In this document: one piece after another, positions 33,202 through 42,850 of the stretch
How positions within the stretch are numbered: the first letter of the stretch is position 1
Layout: each line of letters begins with the position of its first letter
Source of the DNA: Acidobacteria bacterium AB60
Lineage (GTDB): Bacteria > Acidobacteriota > Terriglobia > Terriglobales > Acidobacteriaceae
Reading direction: 5' to 3'
NCBI GenBank assembly: GCA_008682415.1
Contig: VANK01000009.1
Span: 1 to 64,000 of the forward strand
DNA: 64,000 nt
Position numbers and translations under genes: made by a program
Notes under the pieces: model-generated
Database searches by the model: none
What the model was told of the DNA's origin: nothing
What the model saw: the letters and a program-made list of their open reading frames with translations, nothing else

Positions 33202-34851
33202 TCAGTCTGATGGCATGTCGAGCATCTGGGCCAATATGAGGGATCCGGCTTTGTGCGCGATGCTGTTGAGTGACTCGCCCTGCGGGGACCGCAATGATCG
33301 ATCCGCACCGCGCTCAATCAACAACTGGGCTATGCGCTCGCGGCCGCGCATGACGGCATAGGCGAGCGGCGTGTGCCAAGGCTCCGCATCCCAGGGAAAC
33401 AGTCCATATTCGCGAAACGGCAGGTTGATCGAGGCCGGTTCTGCATCCAGGATCGAGCTCACGCGATCGATGCGGTCATATTGGATGGCCTCGATGATGT
33501 CGATGGGGCCCTCGAGGATTAAGTCGCGCGCTTCCTTGCGGCCAGCGTAGTCGGCCCATCCGGCGGGAGTACCGCGATACTTCTCCTCGCGTGCGCGTAC
33601 GTTCGCACCGTGCCGCATGAGAACTCCGATGGCGGCGAGGTTGCCGTGCCAGGCTGCTGCGTGCAGGGCTGTGTAACCGTTGGTCGAGTCGATCGCCAGG
33701 CGGACGTCATCTCGCACATTCACCTCGGCGCCGGCGCGGATCAGGCTCTCAATGACGTCGGGGCCGGAGAACTCGGCGGCGCGGATGATGAGCTGGGCCC
33801 ATCGGCCTCCGGGCTTGAAGGCATCCGGATCTTCGCGCAAGAGACGTGCCACGTCGTGGGTTCGTCCGAGCGCGATGGCGGCCGGCAGCCGCAGCTCTGC
33901 GCCGCGATCGAGCAGAATCTGCGCCAGATCCATACTTCCAGCCATTGCGGCTTGATCGAGCGGCGTGAATCGAGCCTCGTCGACATACTCGATCCTGGCT
34001 CCCAGGTCCAGCAGCGTGGAGAGAGCGGCTCGCTGCTTTTTCACGACGGCGAGGTGAAGAGGAAAGCGGCGGCGATTTCCCATGTCCATGCGGCGCTCGA
34101 GTTCCGCGGGCGATTGCGCGACCAGCGCTCGGATGGCGGCGACATCTCCCATGGCTACTGCCGAGAAGATGTTGTGCCGCGCGCCGTGGGCAAGCAGATA
34201 GGACACAATCTCCGGATCGGGTGGGATGCTCTCCCATGCCGTGGCCCAGCCAATCACGCCCAGTTCGTGGTAGTCTCCTTCGCCGATGGTGTCGGCACCG
34301 TGCTCCACGAGCAGACGGAGGAGCGGGAACCGGTGTTTCTCCACCGCGAAATGAAGGGGGTAAGCATTATCGCCCTCGCAGCGAATGTTGGGATCGGCGC
34401 CTCGCTCGAGCAGTAGCCGCGCGGCGGGTTCGCTGTTTCCGAAGACCGCGTGATGGAGCGCCGTCCGGACGCCCTCGCCGCCGCGTTCGTTGATCAACTT
34501 CGGATGCGCATCCAGCAATGCGCGAAGGCGCGCGAGATCTCCCTTTCCCGCGGCGTCGCGCAAGGATGCGCCCAACTCCGCGGCCGTGCCGGCAGCCTCG
34601 AGTGCGCGTACGTGCGCTTGCAGTCGCGACCAGGAAGCGAACTCGAATTCGCGAGCGATGACCAACTGTGCGTCAGCCAGTGCAAATGGCGCTGCTGCAA
34701 GCTGCGCCTCGGACATATCTTTCCAGCGCGCATTCGCCTCACGGATGCGCGCGAGCGCCTCGGGGTCGGCAATGGCTTTGGCCTTGTGCAGCGCCTTCGC
34801 TTGCTTTCTGAGTTGTTCAAGACTGGGACGTGGCGGAAGTTTCCTTGGCAT
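33202..34851 (-). CDS. ankyrin-repeat protein
   Basis: 549 residues from ATG 34851, which has an AAGGAG ribosome site; the frame opens further upstream but that part is not conserved. After an N-terminal helical region with a Trp-rich linker (residues 1-90), ankyrin repeats fill most of the length. Typical units are RTALHHAVFGNSEPAARLLL, ARFTPLDQAAMAGSMDLAQI and GYTALHAAAWHGNLAAIGVL. The last repeat is TPLAYAVMRGRERIAQLLIE. No enzymatic domain is seen, so it is a likely cytoplasmic protein-binding scaffold. No signal peptide. Bacterial ankyrin proteins of this size are common in soil bacteria. Confidence 0.85.
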   Translation of the reverse strand: MPRKLPPRPSLEQLRKQAKALHKAKAIADPEALARIREANARWKDMSEAQLAAAPFALADAQLVIAREFEFASWSRLQAHVRALEAAGTAAELGASLRDAAGKGDLARLRALLDAHPKLINERGGEGVRTALHHAVFGNSEPAARLLLERGADPNIRCEGDNAYPLHFAVEKHRFPLLRLLVEHGADTIGEGDYHELGVIGWATAWESIPPDPEIVSYLLAHGARHNIFSAVAMGDVAAIRALVAQSPAELERRMDMGNRRRFPLHLAVVKKQRAALSTLLDLGARIEYVDEARFTPLDQAAMAGSMDLAQILLDRGAELRLPAAIALGRTHDVARLLREDPDAFKPGGRWAQLIIRAAEFSGPDVIESLIRAGAEVNVRDDVRLAIDSTNGYTALHAAAWHGNLAAIGVLMRHGANVRAREEKYRGTPAGWADYAGRKEARDLILEGPIDIIEAIQYDRIDRVSSILDAEPASINLPFREYGLFPWDAEPWHTPLAYAVMRGRERIAQLLIERGADRSLRSPQGESLNSIAHKAGSLILAQMLDMPSD

Positions 34852-35030
34852 GGAAATCTCCTTTCCGTTCGAGGCCTGTGTCCGCATCGCAGGCAGAAAG
34901 AAGATTGCTCGAGTTGTCGATTCGGGTACTGCCAGGGTGGGCTGAGCCCTTTCCGCGGACCGGGTGCGCCCCATGCGCTGGACACAACGCTAACGGCTGC
35001 CGGCGGCGAAGTCAACCATCGAGGAGGGTG

Positions 35031-38000
35031 TCAGGGCCTCCCCGCGTAAAGATTGGGCGATGCTGGTGTCGGGAGGTTATCCGTGACGGCTGCGCCGCTT
35101 TCGTGCGCATGTGTCAGGGGCGCGGTGAGGGTGATTCCCGTCCCGGAGAGCGCCGCGCCCATCGCATGGGGATGCGTGAGCGGTGCGGAGACAGTGATGG
35201 CCGGAGCCGGGAATCGTGAAAGGCTCGAGATCACGGCGGTTTCAGAGGAGGATCCGCTGTCGATCTGAATTTTTTCACCTTCGCTGAAGCCGATGGCCGT
35301 AACCACCGGGATCGAGGTAGCGCCGGCCTCCGTGGCGGCGCGCAGAGTCGCGGCTCCCGCGGTGCCAACCGTCGCGATGACCGCTTTCTCCCCATCGTTG
35401 CCGCTGCCGATCATGATGGTTTGTCCCGGTTGAAAGCCAGTCACGGAAGATACCTTGATGTTGTCCGTTCCGGATGCCGCGGAGGCCGGCAGCGTGGTGG
35501 CAGCCTGCGTTCGGAAATCCGTGCAGTTGCTCGCGGTGTCTGCGCCATCGGGGTAGCGCCCCGAGCTGGAATTGTTTCCGACTCCGGGGGAGGGGCCGGC
35601 GCTGCCTGCCTGTCCAGGTGCCGGAACGAAGCAGCCACCCTCGTTGGGTCCGGAGTTTGCCTGATATCCCTGCGCGGCCCAGGGATCCACAAGGCCCCCG
35701 TAGTTCAGGCTGTCCATCACCAGGCCTGCGGCATCGCGCAGCACGATGCTTCCCTCGCGGATGGTGATGGTGCGTCCAAAGAGCGGATAGTTGGTAGTAA
35801 ATTCCGGGCCTCCGAACCACAAGTCGGGTGCGTGAGCTCCTTGATATCCCGCGTTGGTCACTGTGGAATCGCGCAGGACTGCGTGGATGGGGTGATCCTT
35901 CTGCAGCGGTTTGTCGAGCGTAAGGCCCGTACCGAGCGGCTGGACGGGCTCATTGCTGGCGTGCGCAAATGCCGTTGCCGGCGCGAAGCTGATGCCCGTC
36001 CCGCGATTGCTGAAGGGCAGGTTGGCGGCGTGGTTGAACTGGAGCGGGGCGGCCAGATCAAGTCCCGTTCCCGGGGCGACGAGGTTCTCATCGCGAATGT
36101 GCGCTCGCGCCAGGGCGGGCGTAAAGTCGATGCCCGTCCCGGTCGCGCCAGGCGTGCCGATGGCTGTGATGCTCACGGTCTCCTGGTTCGCCGGGGTGCC
36201 GATGGATGCTTTGTCGCCGATGGCAAAGCCGTTCACGTTGCGCACTTTGATATTTGTGGAGCCAATCGAAGAGTTTGCGGCGAGAGCGGTATGGGCCGCC
36301 TGGGTGCCGATGTGCGTTACGGTGAGTGTCTCGATGCCATGGCCGACGCTATCGATATCCAGCCGGATCTTGTCTCCAACAGGGATATCGGATACCGATG
36401 TGACTTTGATATTCGTTGCGCCCGCGGCTGCATCCGCGGCCAGGTAGGCCTGCGTGCCCGGCTTGCCAACTTCAGTCACCGTAACGATCTCGTAACGCTC
36501 TGTATCTCGCCCGACGGCGGGATAACTTGCCCCATATCCGAGCGCGATCTTCTCGCCGACTTTGAATCCGGCGACACTCATGACGGGTAGATTGGTGGCT
36601 CCCGGAGGAATGGTGATTATAGGTCCTTCGGGCAAGGGTTGCCACACGGTAGTGTGATTCGGGGCCGCGGCTCCCACGGCGATCACCTTGCGCCTCTCTT
36701 CGCTTGTTCCGGTATCGATTGTGACGGTGTCGCCGATCTTGATGCCCGAGACGCTTCTGACGGAGAGCGTAGCTTCGCCAGCCTTCGCGGGAACGATGAG
36801 GCCGGAGTTCGAAAGTCCGAGCAGGTAGAAGCTGTGCGGGCGGAGCGCGGTTCCTGTCGGGATTACCACTGATGAGCTAACGGCCTGTTGGGCCGGGTGC
36901 ACCGTGATGGTCCAGCGCGAGATGTCAACCGGTTCGTTCGAGGAGTTATACAGCTCCAGGAACGTATCCGTCGCGTTAGTGGCTCCCGAACTGATCCGGA
37001 ACTCGTTGATCTTGACCGCGCGGACCGTTCGTATCTTCTCGGAGGCTGAACCGGATGCCTGTGTTCTCGTCGCCTGGTTCGTCCAGGTGGCATTGGCTAG
37101 CAGGTCTCCATTGAACGCGTTTGGTCCCGCGGTGACCTTGAAGGTGGCACTCACGCTCGCTCCTGGCGCCAGGGGCTCGGCAAAGGTTTTCGAAGTTTGG
37201 TTGCCGCCGGAAACGGTAGCGGTCCACCGCGCATCAGGGACGGAGAGGCTGAGCTTCAAATCTGCGACGGTTTCGGTGGTGGAGTTGGTAAAGGTGACGG
37301 TGCTCTCTTGCGACGATTCTGGTGCGAAGACCTGCAGTCCGGGCGGAGCGCTAACGGCGGATGCCGGAGCTATGCTGACCAGCGGCAGGCCATATCGCGC
37401 GGCTACGATGTTCTCCTGGATTTGCTGGTCGGTCGCATCCGTAGGGAAGGTACCGGCGGCGGTCATGGCACCCTCGTAAAACGTGCCTTGCGATCCGTTG
37501 CTGTTATCGCCGCCGTTCCCCAGTAGAATCGCGCCCTGTTTGCGCATCGGATCGTACGTGGCGTTTACGCGAGGGCCGTCGAACATGACTGAGAGCTGGC
37601 CTTGCTGAGAGTCGCCGCCCAGTGACGTCCAGTGGTGCGGTTCGCCCTTGGCCATCGCAGTCACAAAACGCCAGGTGATATTGGGAAGATTCTTGCAGTC
37701 CTTGGATCCGTCCGGATTCACGCAGCCGACCAGATTGTTCTCCTGGTCGGTCATGATCCATGGTCCTGAGGGATTCCCGTGATACCAGTGCGGAGCGTCT
37801 CCGAAGTAGGTTGTCTCCATGGTGCCGTTGTCATCGTCGCGACTGTCGATCTCGGCGTTACCGTAATCGAAACAGCAGCCGGCGTTGAAGTGACGCCCGT
37901 TTACCACCCAGTACTGCCCCTCGGGCTGGTCGTCGACTGCGGTGCCTTTTGCGTCGTCGATGCGCAGGCCCATGCCGGGCTCGATGAAGACACCATAGAC

Positions 38001-38492
38001 CTTGTGACCCATGATCGCGATCGGCGCCATGTCAGCGAGCGGAATGTTGTTGAATCCACCCAGAGCGGGACCGCTGAAGCCACCGCGTGGCGCCTGGGTC
38101 AGATCATTGTGCTTTCCAGACTGGTCATAGATGGTGGTGATCCAGCAATAGGTGTTTGCGCAGAACTTGTCCTGGGCGGCCGCGTCGGCGTATCCGCCGG
38201 CGTCGCGGACAGGAGAGGCGGTGGGCTGCACCACTCCGATGTCCAGTGTCTTGCCGTCAGATTGGCGAAGCACCTGATAGAGAGGCCCGTTGTAGCCGGC
38301 ATAGAGCGCGCGCGTGGTGCTGTGCGCAGCCACGCAGGGATCACCTGCGGCCGTATAGACGTCGCACGGGCCCTGCGGCCGATGCAGAGCATTCTGAGAA
38401 CCCTGTCCGGCTACTTGCGCTACCATCAGCCCTGCGCCCACCAGGAGCAGCGTCCCCGTCAGCAGATGAAAAAGACCGGCCCGTGTCACCAT
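35031..38492 (-). CDS. large secreted GH54 arabinofuranosidase with lamin-tail and repeat domains
   Basis: 1153 residues with a signal peptide (MVTRAGLFHLLTGTLLLVGA). Residues about 40-375 are a GH54 alpha-L-arabinofuranosidase catalytic domain: GPCDVYTAAGDPCVAAHSTT, the vicinal Cys-Cys in FNAGCCFDYGNAE, nucleophile-type Glu in GTMETTYFGD and the acid/base-type Asp in GNGGDNSNG. About 385-480 is NEW3-like. A lamin-tail domain starts at VKINEFRISSG and finishes after 280 residues with RYPDGADTASNC; about six repeats of the SVSGFKIGDxIxIG type lie in and after it. The C-terminus repeats GTGITLTAPLTHAH. It would remove arabinose from plant polysaccharide. It is divergent from the BlaI operator. 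Confidence 0.85.
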   Translation of the reverse strand: MVTRAGLFHLLTGTLLLVGAGLMVAQVAGQGSQNALHRPQGPCDVYTAAGDPCVAAHSTTRALYAGYNGPLYQVLRQSDGKTLDIGVVQPTASPVRDAGGYADAAAQDKFCANTYCWITTIYDQSGKHNDLTQAPRGGFSGPALGGFNNIPLADMAPIAIMGHKVYGVFIEPGMGLRIDDAKGTAVDDQPEGQYWVVNGRHFNAGCCFDYGNAEIDSRDDDNGTMETTYFGDAPHWYHGNPSGPWIMTDQENNLVGCVNPDGSKDCKNLPNITWRFVTAMAKGEPHHWTSLGGDSQQGQLSVMFDGPRVNATYDPMRKQGAILLGNGGDNSNGSQGTFYEGAMTAAGTFPTDATDQQIQENIVAARYGLPLVSIAPASAVSAPPGLQVFAPESSQESTVTFTNSTTETVADLKLSLSVPDARWTATVSGGNQTSKTFAEPLAPGASVSATFKVTAGPNAFNGDLLANATWTNQATRTQASGSASEKIRTVRAVKINEFRISSGATNATDTFLELYNSSNEPVDISRWTITVHPAQQAVSSSVVIPTGTALRPHSFYLLGLSNSGLIVPAKAGEATLSVRSVSGIKIGDTVTIDTGTSEERRKVIAVGAAAPNHTTVWQPLPEGPIITIPPGATNLPVMSVAGFKVGEKIALGYGASYPAVGRDTERYEIVTVTEVGKPGTQAYLAADAAAGATNIKVTSVSDIPVGDKIRLDIDSVGHGIETLTVTHIGTQAAHTALAANSSIGSTNIKVRNVNGFAIGDKASIGTPANQETVSITAIGTPGATGTGIDFTPALARAHIRDENLVAPGTGLDLAAPLQFNHAANLPFSNRGTGISFAPATAFAHASNEPVQPLGTGLTLDKPLQKDHPIHAVLRDSTVTNAGYQGAHAPDLWFGGPEFTTNYPLFGRTITIREGSIVLRDAAGLVMDSLNYGGLVDPWAAQGYQANSGPNEGGCFVPAPGQAGSAGPSPGVGNNSSSGRYPDGADTASNCTDFRTQAATTLPASAASGTDNIKVSSVTGFQPGQTIMIGSGNDGEKAVIATVGTAGAATLRAATEAGATSIPVVTAIGFSEGEKIQIDSGSSSETAVISSLSRFPAPAITVSAPLTHPHAMGAALSGTGITLTAPLTHAHESGAAVTDNLPTPASPNLYAGRP

Positions 38493-38707
38493 GCGTATTC
38501 CGCCTGTGTTCCCAGATTTCTGTGCAGTCTTTGCGATCGAAGAAGACCGCAGCGAAACGTTACACGGTCATACCTGTGCCTGTTAAGTTTCGCGGCGGTA
38601 CGATGCCGGTCCGCACGACGGAGTTCGATCCGACGCGCACTCGAAGTGCTGCGCGGAAGGCGCCTTCAATTTCCGCAAGAAATTTCTTGCACAGAACGCA
38701 TCCGCCT

Positions 38708-38726
38708 GTGTTACAGTCAGTAACAC
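38708..38726 (+). promoter_or_regulatory. BlaI-type operator palindrome
   Basis: GTGTTAC-AGTCA-GTAACAC is a perfect 7-base inverted repeat ending one base before the ATG of the BlaI-family gene. GTAACAC recurs at 38733-38739 just inside the gene. BlaI/MecI/CopY dimers bind such TTAC..GTAA palindromes. The position predicts autorepression of the blaI-M56 pair. Confidence 0.7.
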
Positions 38727-38727
38727 T

Positions 38728-39144
38728 ATGGACGGTAACACCAAGTCGACCCATGATCCTGGCGGTCTGGGAGAGCTGGAACGAAGCGCTCTCCATGTTG
38801 TGTGGCGTCTGGGGAGGGTGACAGCGGACCAGGTGCGGGAAGAACTGGACCGGCCGCTCAAGGACTCGACGGTACGCACGGTCTTGCGGCGGCTTGAGGA
38901 GAAGGGTTACGTGGCACACAGCCTTGAGGACCGCGCGTTTCTGTATCGTCCCGCCCAGTCGCGCCAGAGCGTGGCAGGTCGGGCGGCGAAGCGGATCGCA
39001 GACTGGTTCTGCGAGGGTTCCGTCGAAGCTCTGCTCGTGGGCATGGTGGATTCGAGAGTTCTCGATTCAGACGAACTGCAACGGATCGCCGCAATCATCG
39101 CCAGAGCTCAAAACCACGCCGTGAGGACAAAGGAGGCTCAATGA
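38728..39144 (+). CDS. BlaI/MecI-family transcriptional repressor
   Basis: 138 residues. The N-terminal winged helix (about 14-75) has LGELERSALHVVWRLGRVTA, ADQVREELD and DSTVRTVLRRLEEKGYVAHS, typical of the family. The C-terminal part (about 80-138) is the dimerisation helix region. Such repressors are cleaved or released by a membrane M56 metalloprotease partner, and here that partner is encoded next: the stop overlaps its ATG as ATGA. An operator palindrome overlaps the promoter. The antibiotic or envelope signal is unknown because there is no beta-lactamase nearby. Confidence 0.92.
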   Translation: MDGNTKSTHDPGGLGELERSALHVVWRLGRVTADQVREELDRPLKDSTVRTVLRRLEEKGYVAHSLEDRAFLYRPAQSRQSVAGRAAKRIADWFCEGSVEALLVGMVDSRVLDSDELQRIAAIIARAQNHAVRTKEAQ

Positions 39145-41219
39145 TCTTGACCCTAATAGAAGCAGCCGTGCGTTCGCTCATCGTTGGTCTCGCGGTCTTC
39201 GCGGCATTACGCCTCTTTCGCATCCGCAATGTGGTCGCGCAGAAGGTGGCGCTGGAACTGGTGCTGATTGGCGCAATCTCCATGCCTCTGCTGTTGCCCG
39301 TTGCAGAGCGGTTGCAGGTGCTGCCTGCCGAGACAACGATCGTGTTGCCGGCTCGCCCGATGACCCTTCTCGAGGAACTACAGGCCAGGATCCTGGCAGG
39401 GGTACGGTCCGGCAAAGCATCGCAGACTGACTCTGCTCCATCCGCTATCGGGAATTCGGCGGCGAGTGGGGAACTATCTCGTCCCGCGGGTGAGAAATCG
39501 CACGCTCCGCGCGGGGAAGACCCCGGCCAACCGGGAAGCTCGAGCGATGATGCGAATGGAGGAGCAGCCAACCGCAGCGTCACGGGCGAAGAGGGAAGGC
39601 CATGGTCGGGGCGCATGCATGCATCGGTGTCCTTCTCTGTGGTCGGCTGGTCGATTTACCTGGCCATATCGATGGTGCTCCTGGGGCGGTTGGTGCTTGG
39701 ACTGGCAATGACGCTCCGGCTATGGCTGACGGCCGAGCCGATTTCGGCACAAGAGCTGCCAGGAACCCCCGGGAATCTACGCCTGCGGTGCAGCCGCGGA
39801 GTGGCCTCTCCCTTGACCATTGGCTCTGGCGTTCTGCTGCCACTCGATTACCGGGGTTGGGGCGAAGAAAAGCTTCGCATTGTGCTTGCGCATGAGCGTT
39901 CCCATATTCGCCAGGGCGACTACTACCTGCAACTCCTCGCCAGCCTCTACACAGCCCTGTTTTGGTTCAGCCCGCTGGGTTGGTGGCTGAAGAGAGAGCT
40001 TGCGGAACTCGCCGAGGCCATCAGCGATCGAGCTGGAACGGAAGAGGCTCGCACCCCCACAGATTATGCAGCGGTGCTTCTGGAGTTTGCCGCGGCATCC
40101 AGACCAACAGCATTTGGAGTAGCTATGGCACGTCCTGGCAGTCTCGCACGGCGCATTGAGCGCCTTTTGAATGATGATGCGTTCCGTCAATCTTTTGCGC
40201 GCGGCCATCGCGTGCTGGTCGCGGTAGCGCTTGTGCCGACGCTCATGATCTCGGCGACAGCTCTTGTACGTGTTCACGCAGCCCCTCAAGCGAGGATTGC
40301 GGCGGCGGCATTACCTGTGCCCCATGGAGCTGTTCTGCCAGCGGTTGAAACGTTGACATCTGAAACTCCGTCAGCCGCATTTTCCGAACCGAAGGATCCT
40401 CCGGAGAGGGAGTCCGAGGCAACCACCATAGCTCAGTCGGAAGGTAGCTCCCTGTCTTTCGAACGCACGCTGCAAGTCGGCGGCGACGCGCAACTGACAG
40501 TTTCGACTGGGTCCGGAAGTATTCACCTGACCCGTAGTTCCGGCTCCGAGGTTCGCATTCGGGGCCAGATTCACGTGCATGAAAACGGCAGCGAGGAGTT
40601 GGCGCGTCGGATTGCTGCCAATCCGCCCATCGAGCAGAGCGGCGAGCAGATCCGCGTGGGGCAACAGCACGAGGAGCATTGGAACGGAATCAGCATCGAC
40701 TATCAGATCGAAGCTCCCGCCGGAACGAAGCTCGTTGCGAACTCCGGTTCGGGCGAGATTGTGGACGAAGGCGTGGGCCGGGATGCGAAGCTCGAAACCG
40801 GCTCGGGTGAGATCCGCGCGAATAGTCTCGAAGGATCGTTCGTTCTCAAGACCGGCTCCGGCGACATCAAAGCGGAACAGACGGGGGAAGGCGAGGTCGA
40901 TGCGGAGACGGGTTCGGGCAATATCGAGATCAAAGACATCCACGGCAGCTTCCGTGCTCAGACCGGTTCGGGTGATATCAAGGCAACCGGAACGCCCTCC
41001 GCTCCCTGGAAACTCGAGACGGGATCCGGAAATGTCGAGATTTGGTCAGGCAATGCGCCGCTCAATCTCGATGCTTCCACCGGGTCGGGCTCGATGATCA
41101 CTGACCACGAGATGCTGGTGAAAGGCTCTATGGACCACCATCACATCACGGGAACGCTCAATGGTGGCGGGCCCCTCGTGCGCATTGAAACAGGTTCAGG
41201 CGACGTCCGGGTTCACTGA
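39141..41219 (+). CDS. BlaR1-like M56 metalloprotease with a DUF4097-type adhesin tail
   Basis: 692 residues. The N-terminal half is an M56 membrane zinc protease: TM helices near 5-25, 30-55 and 170-200, zinc site AHERSHIRQGDYY (HExxH at about 250) and the following TM region. A second membrane span is near residue 360. The C-terminal part (about 430-692) contains repeated GSGEI/SGSGNIEI turns (SGSGEIVDEGVG, TGSGDIKAEQTG, TGSGNIEIKDIH, TGSGDVRVH), the DUF4097-type beta-helix, likely extracytoplasmic. BlaR1 usually carries a penicillin-sensor domain here, so this is a different sensor head. It is coupled to the BlaI-family gene by ATGA overlap. Confidence 0.88.
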   Translation: MILTLIEAAVRSLIVGLAVFAALRLFRIRNVVAQKVALELVLIGAISMPLLLPVAERLQVLPAETTIVLPARPMTLLEELQARILAGVRSGKASQTDSAPSAIGNSAASGELSRPAGEKSHAPRGEDPGQPGSSSDDANGGAANRSVTGEEGRPWSGRMHASVSFSVVGWSIYLAISMVLLGRLVLGLAMTLRLWLTAEPISAQELPGTPGNLRLRCSRGVASPLTIGSGVLLPLDYRGWGEEKLRIVLAHERSHIRQGDYYLQLLASLYTALFWFSPLGWWLKRELAELAEAISDRAGTEEARTPTDYAAVLLEFAAASRPTAFGVAMARPGSLARRIERLLNDDAFRQSFARGHRVLVAVALVPTLMISATALVRVHAAPQARIAAAALPVPHGAVLPAVETLTSETPSAAFSEPKDPPERESEATTIAQSEGSSLSFERTLQVGGDAQLTVSTGSGSIHLTRSSGSEVRIRGQIHVHENGSEELARRIAANPPIEQSGEQIRVGQQHEEHWNGISIDYQIEAPAGTKLVANSGSGEIVDEGVGRDAKLETGSGEIRANSLEGSFVLKTGSGDIKAEQTGEGEVDAETGSGNIEIKDIHGSFRAQTGSGDIKATGTPSAPWKLETGSGNVEIWSGNAPLNLDASTGSGSMITDHEMLVKGSMDHHHITGTLNGGGPLVRIETGSGDVRVH

Positions 41220-41319
41220 TCGATGATGGAGGTTCTTGACGTCGAGGCGGGCTTCGATCGGCAAGCTGATTCAGCCAGATGCTTGCCGATCGCTGTGGAA
41301 GTACGGATGTGTCTCAGAT

Positions 41320-42834
41320 CTAGAAGTCCACGTGCGTGCGGACCGATCCTACCCAGACTGGGCCGCGATCGCGGTTGTAGCCAGGGTCTTCAATGTGCTG
41401 CACGTCGATCGAGTAGAACAGCCCTCTCCACGCATGGAGATTGTAGTAGGTCTCGATGATGTTCTCGCGCCCGTAGTTCAGCCGTCCGTCGCCCAGCAGG
41501 AACCCCTGGCCGCCGAGTTCCAGATAACGCTGGTGATCGCGCTTGATTGCATTGGAAACGAATACGAGGCCCACCTTGTCCTCCGGACGACCCGCCCTTC
41601 GCAAGAAGTAGTCGCCGCCCGCCTCGACCGTCTGGTCGACCTCGGTGTAGGCGAAGGATTCATGCTGACCTTCGTTCCAGCCGAAGCGCGCGAAGCCGCG
41701 TAGGTTTTCCGTAATCTCCTGCTGGGTGTTGTAGCCAAAGCCGTACTTCAGTGCGCCGAAGTGTTCGTGGCCGATGATGTTCGGAGCCGCGTCGGTACCG
41801 GCAAGGTAAGAGCGCACAGCTTCACGGTAGACGCCCATGTGCGCACGATTCGCGTAGAAGAGAATGCGCGTGGCTCCCTTGCGGTTCTTGATCAGGCTCC
41901 TGCGCAATTCAAACTCGCCGTTCTGCGCGTGGGCGCGGCTGAAGGCCCAGTCCATGGCAATGCCGTTGGCAACGGTAGGCATGGCGAAAACCCCATAGCG
42001 CAGCGACCAATCCGGCTCATCGTATTCGGCCATGCCACCGACGGTGTAGCCACGGGTATCCGCGGCGTAATCCCAGGCTCCGTTGTTATCGACCGTCCAG
42101 TTCATAAACTGAAGATGGCTGTCGGACCCGATGTCGTTGAAGTCGAAGAAGTCCGGCAGGGTCATCTTGCCGATGCGGAACTCGATGCGACGCGCGGGCA
42201 CCTCGGGCGCCAGGGCGAAGAAATTAGGATCCTGCGAAGAAGTGCGATTGGTGAGACCGACCACCTGGTGGATCTGATACCGGGCGACGTAGGGCGTGCT
42301 GCCAAGGTTCGGGTTGCGCACCACATCGAGATTGGTGAAGCCGGCCAGCCCCAACGCCTGGCTGAGGCCACGTCCGCCGGCGCTCTCGAGATCGAAGATC
42401 AGGTCGGTGTTATAACGTACGGAGTTCGTTGGCCGCAGGGCGGTGTAGAGCGTCCCGATCAGAGACGTTTTGTATTCGGCAGAGTTGCGGAAACTGTTTG
42501 GTCCTTCGTAGGGAGCGTGGAAGGGGAGGCGTCCCTGGAAGATGATATTTGCCTGGCCGGAGATCCAGTAGCGCGCACCCTCGAGATGCGGCACCATGGT
42601 GAGAACCGGGTCGGGCGCCGTTTGCGCTGGATCGGGAGCGTCAGGCGGCGAGCTTTGCGCCCATCCGAGAGCGCCGGCTGCGGCCACCAAGAGAAGACAC
42701 ACTCTTCGCGCTACGGCCGCGGTGGCCGAAGCGCGGAACTCATCGTGAGCTGCCCGGCGGGCTGGAGTATGATGGCTCAGAAAACTATACCCCCACTGAG
42801 TACATACCATACCGGGGGAGGGTATACATGTCAA
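41320..42834 (-). CDS. OprB-like carbohydrate-selective porin
   Basis: 504 residues as drawn; the start is uncertain because the first 40 residues overlap a metal-sensor operator and no ribosome site is visible. A signal-like stretch CLLLVAAAGALGWAQ lies at about 45-60, so translation probably starts near there (GTG at V44 or an upstream codon). The body has OprB hallmarks: ISGQANIIFQGRLPFHAPYEG, RIEFRIGKMTLPDFFDFND, MNWTVDNNGAWDYAADTRGY and a C-terminal GSVRTHVDF ending in Phe, an outer-membrane barrel signature. OprB porins take up sugars such as glucose. It is divergent from an RcnR/CsoR-type repressor gene and may share its operator. Confidence 0.8.
   Translation of the reverse strand: MTCIPSPGMVCTQWGYSFLSHHTPARRAAHDEFRASATAAVARRVCLLLVAAAGALGWAQSSPPDAPDPAQTAPDPVLTMVPHLEGARYWISGQANIIFQGRLPFHAPYEGPNSFRNSAEYKTSLIGTLYTALRPTNSVRYNTDLIFDLESAGGRGLSQALGLAGFTNLDVVRNPNLGSTPYVARYQIHQVVGLTNRTSSQDPNFFALAPEVPARRIEFRIGKMTLPDFFDFNDIGSDSHLQFMNWTVDNNGAWDYAADTRGYTVGGMAEYDEPDWSLRYGVFAMPTVANGIAMDWAFSRAHAQNGEFELRRSLIKNRKGATRILFYANRAHMGVYREAVRSYLAGTDAAPNIIGHEHFGALKYGFGYNTQQEITENLRGFARFGWNEGQHESFAYTEVDQTVEAGGDYFLRRAGRPEDKVGLVFVSNAIKRDHQRYLELGGQGFLLGDGRLNYGRENIIETYYNLHAWRGLFYSIDVQHIEDPGYNRDRGPVWVGSVRTHVDF
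42786..42826. promoter_or_regulatory. G-tract operator for the RcnR/CsoR-type regulator
   Basis: TATACCCCC (42786-42794) faces ATACCGGGGGAGGGTAT (42809-42825), where ATACC and GGTAT form 5-base arms around a G-tract. CsoR/RcnR/FrmR repressors bind A/T-flanked G/C-tracts of this kind. It lies between the divergent porin and regulator genes and overlaps the presumed porin start. Confidence 0.65.
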
Positions 42835-42850
42835 ACCCGGAGGGAACAGG

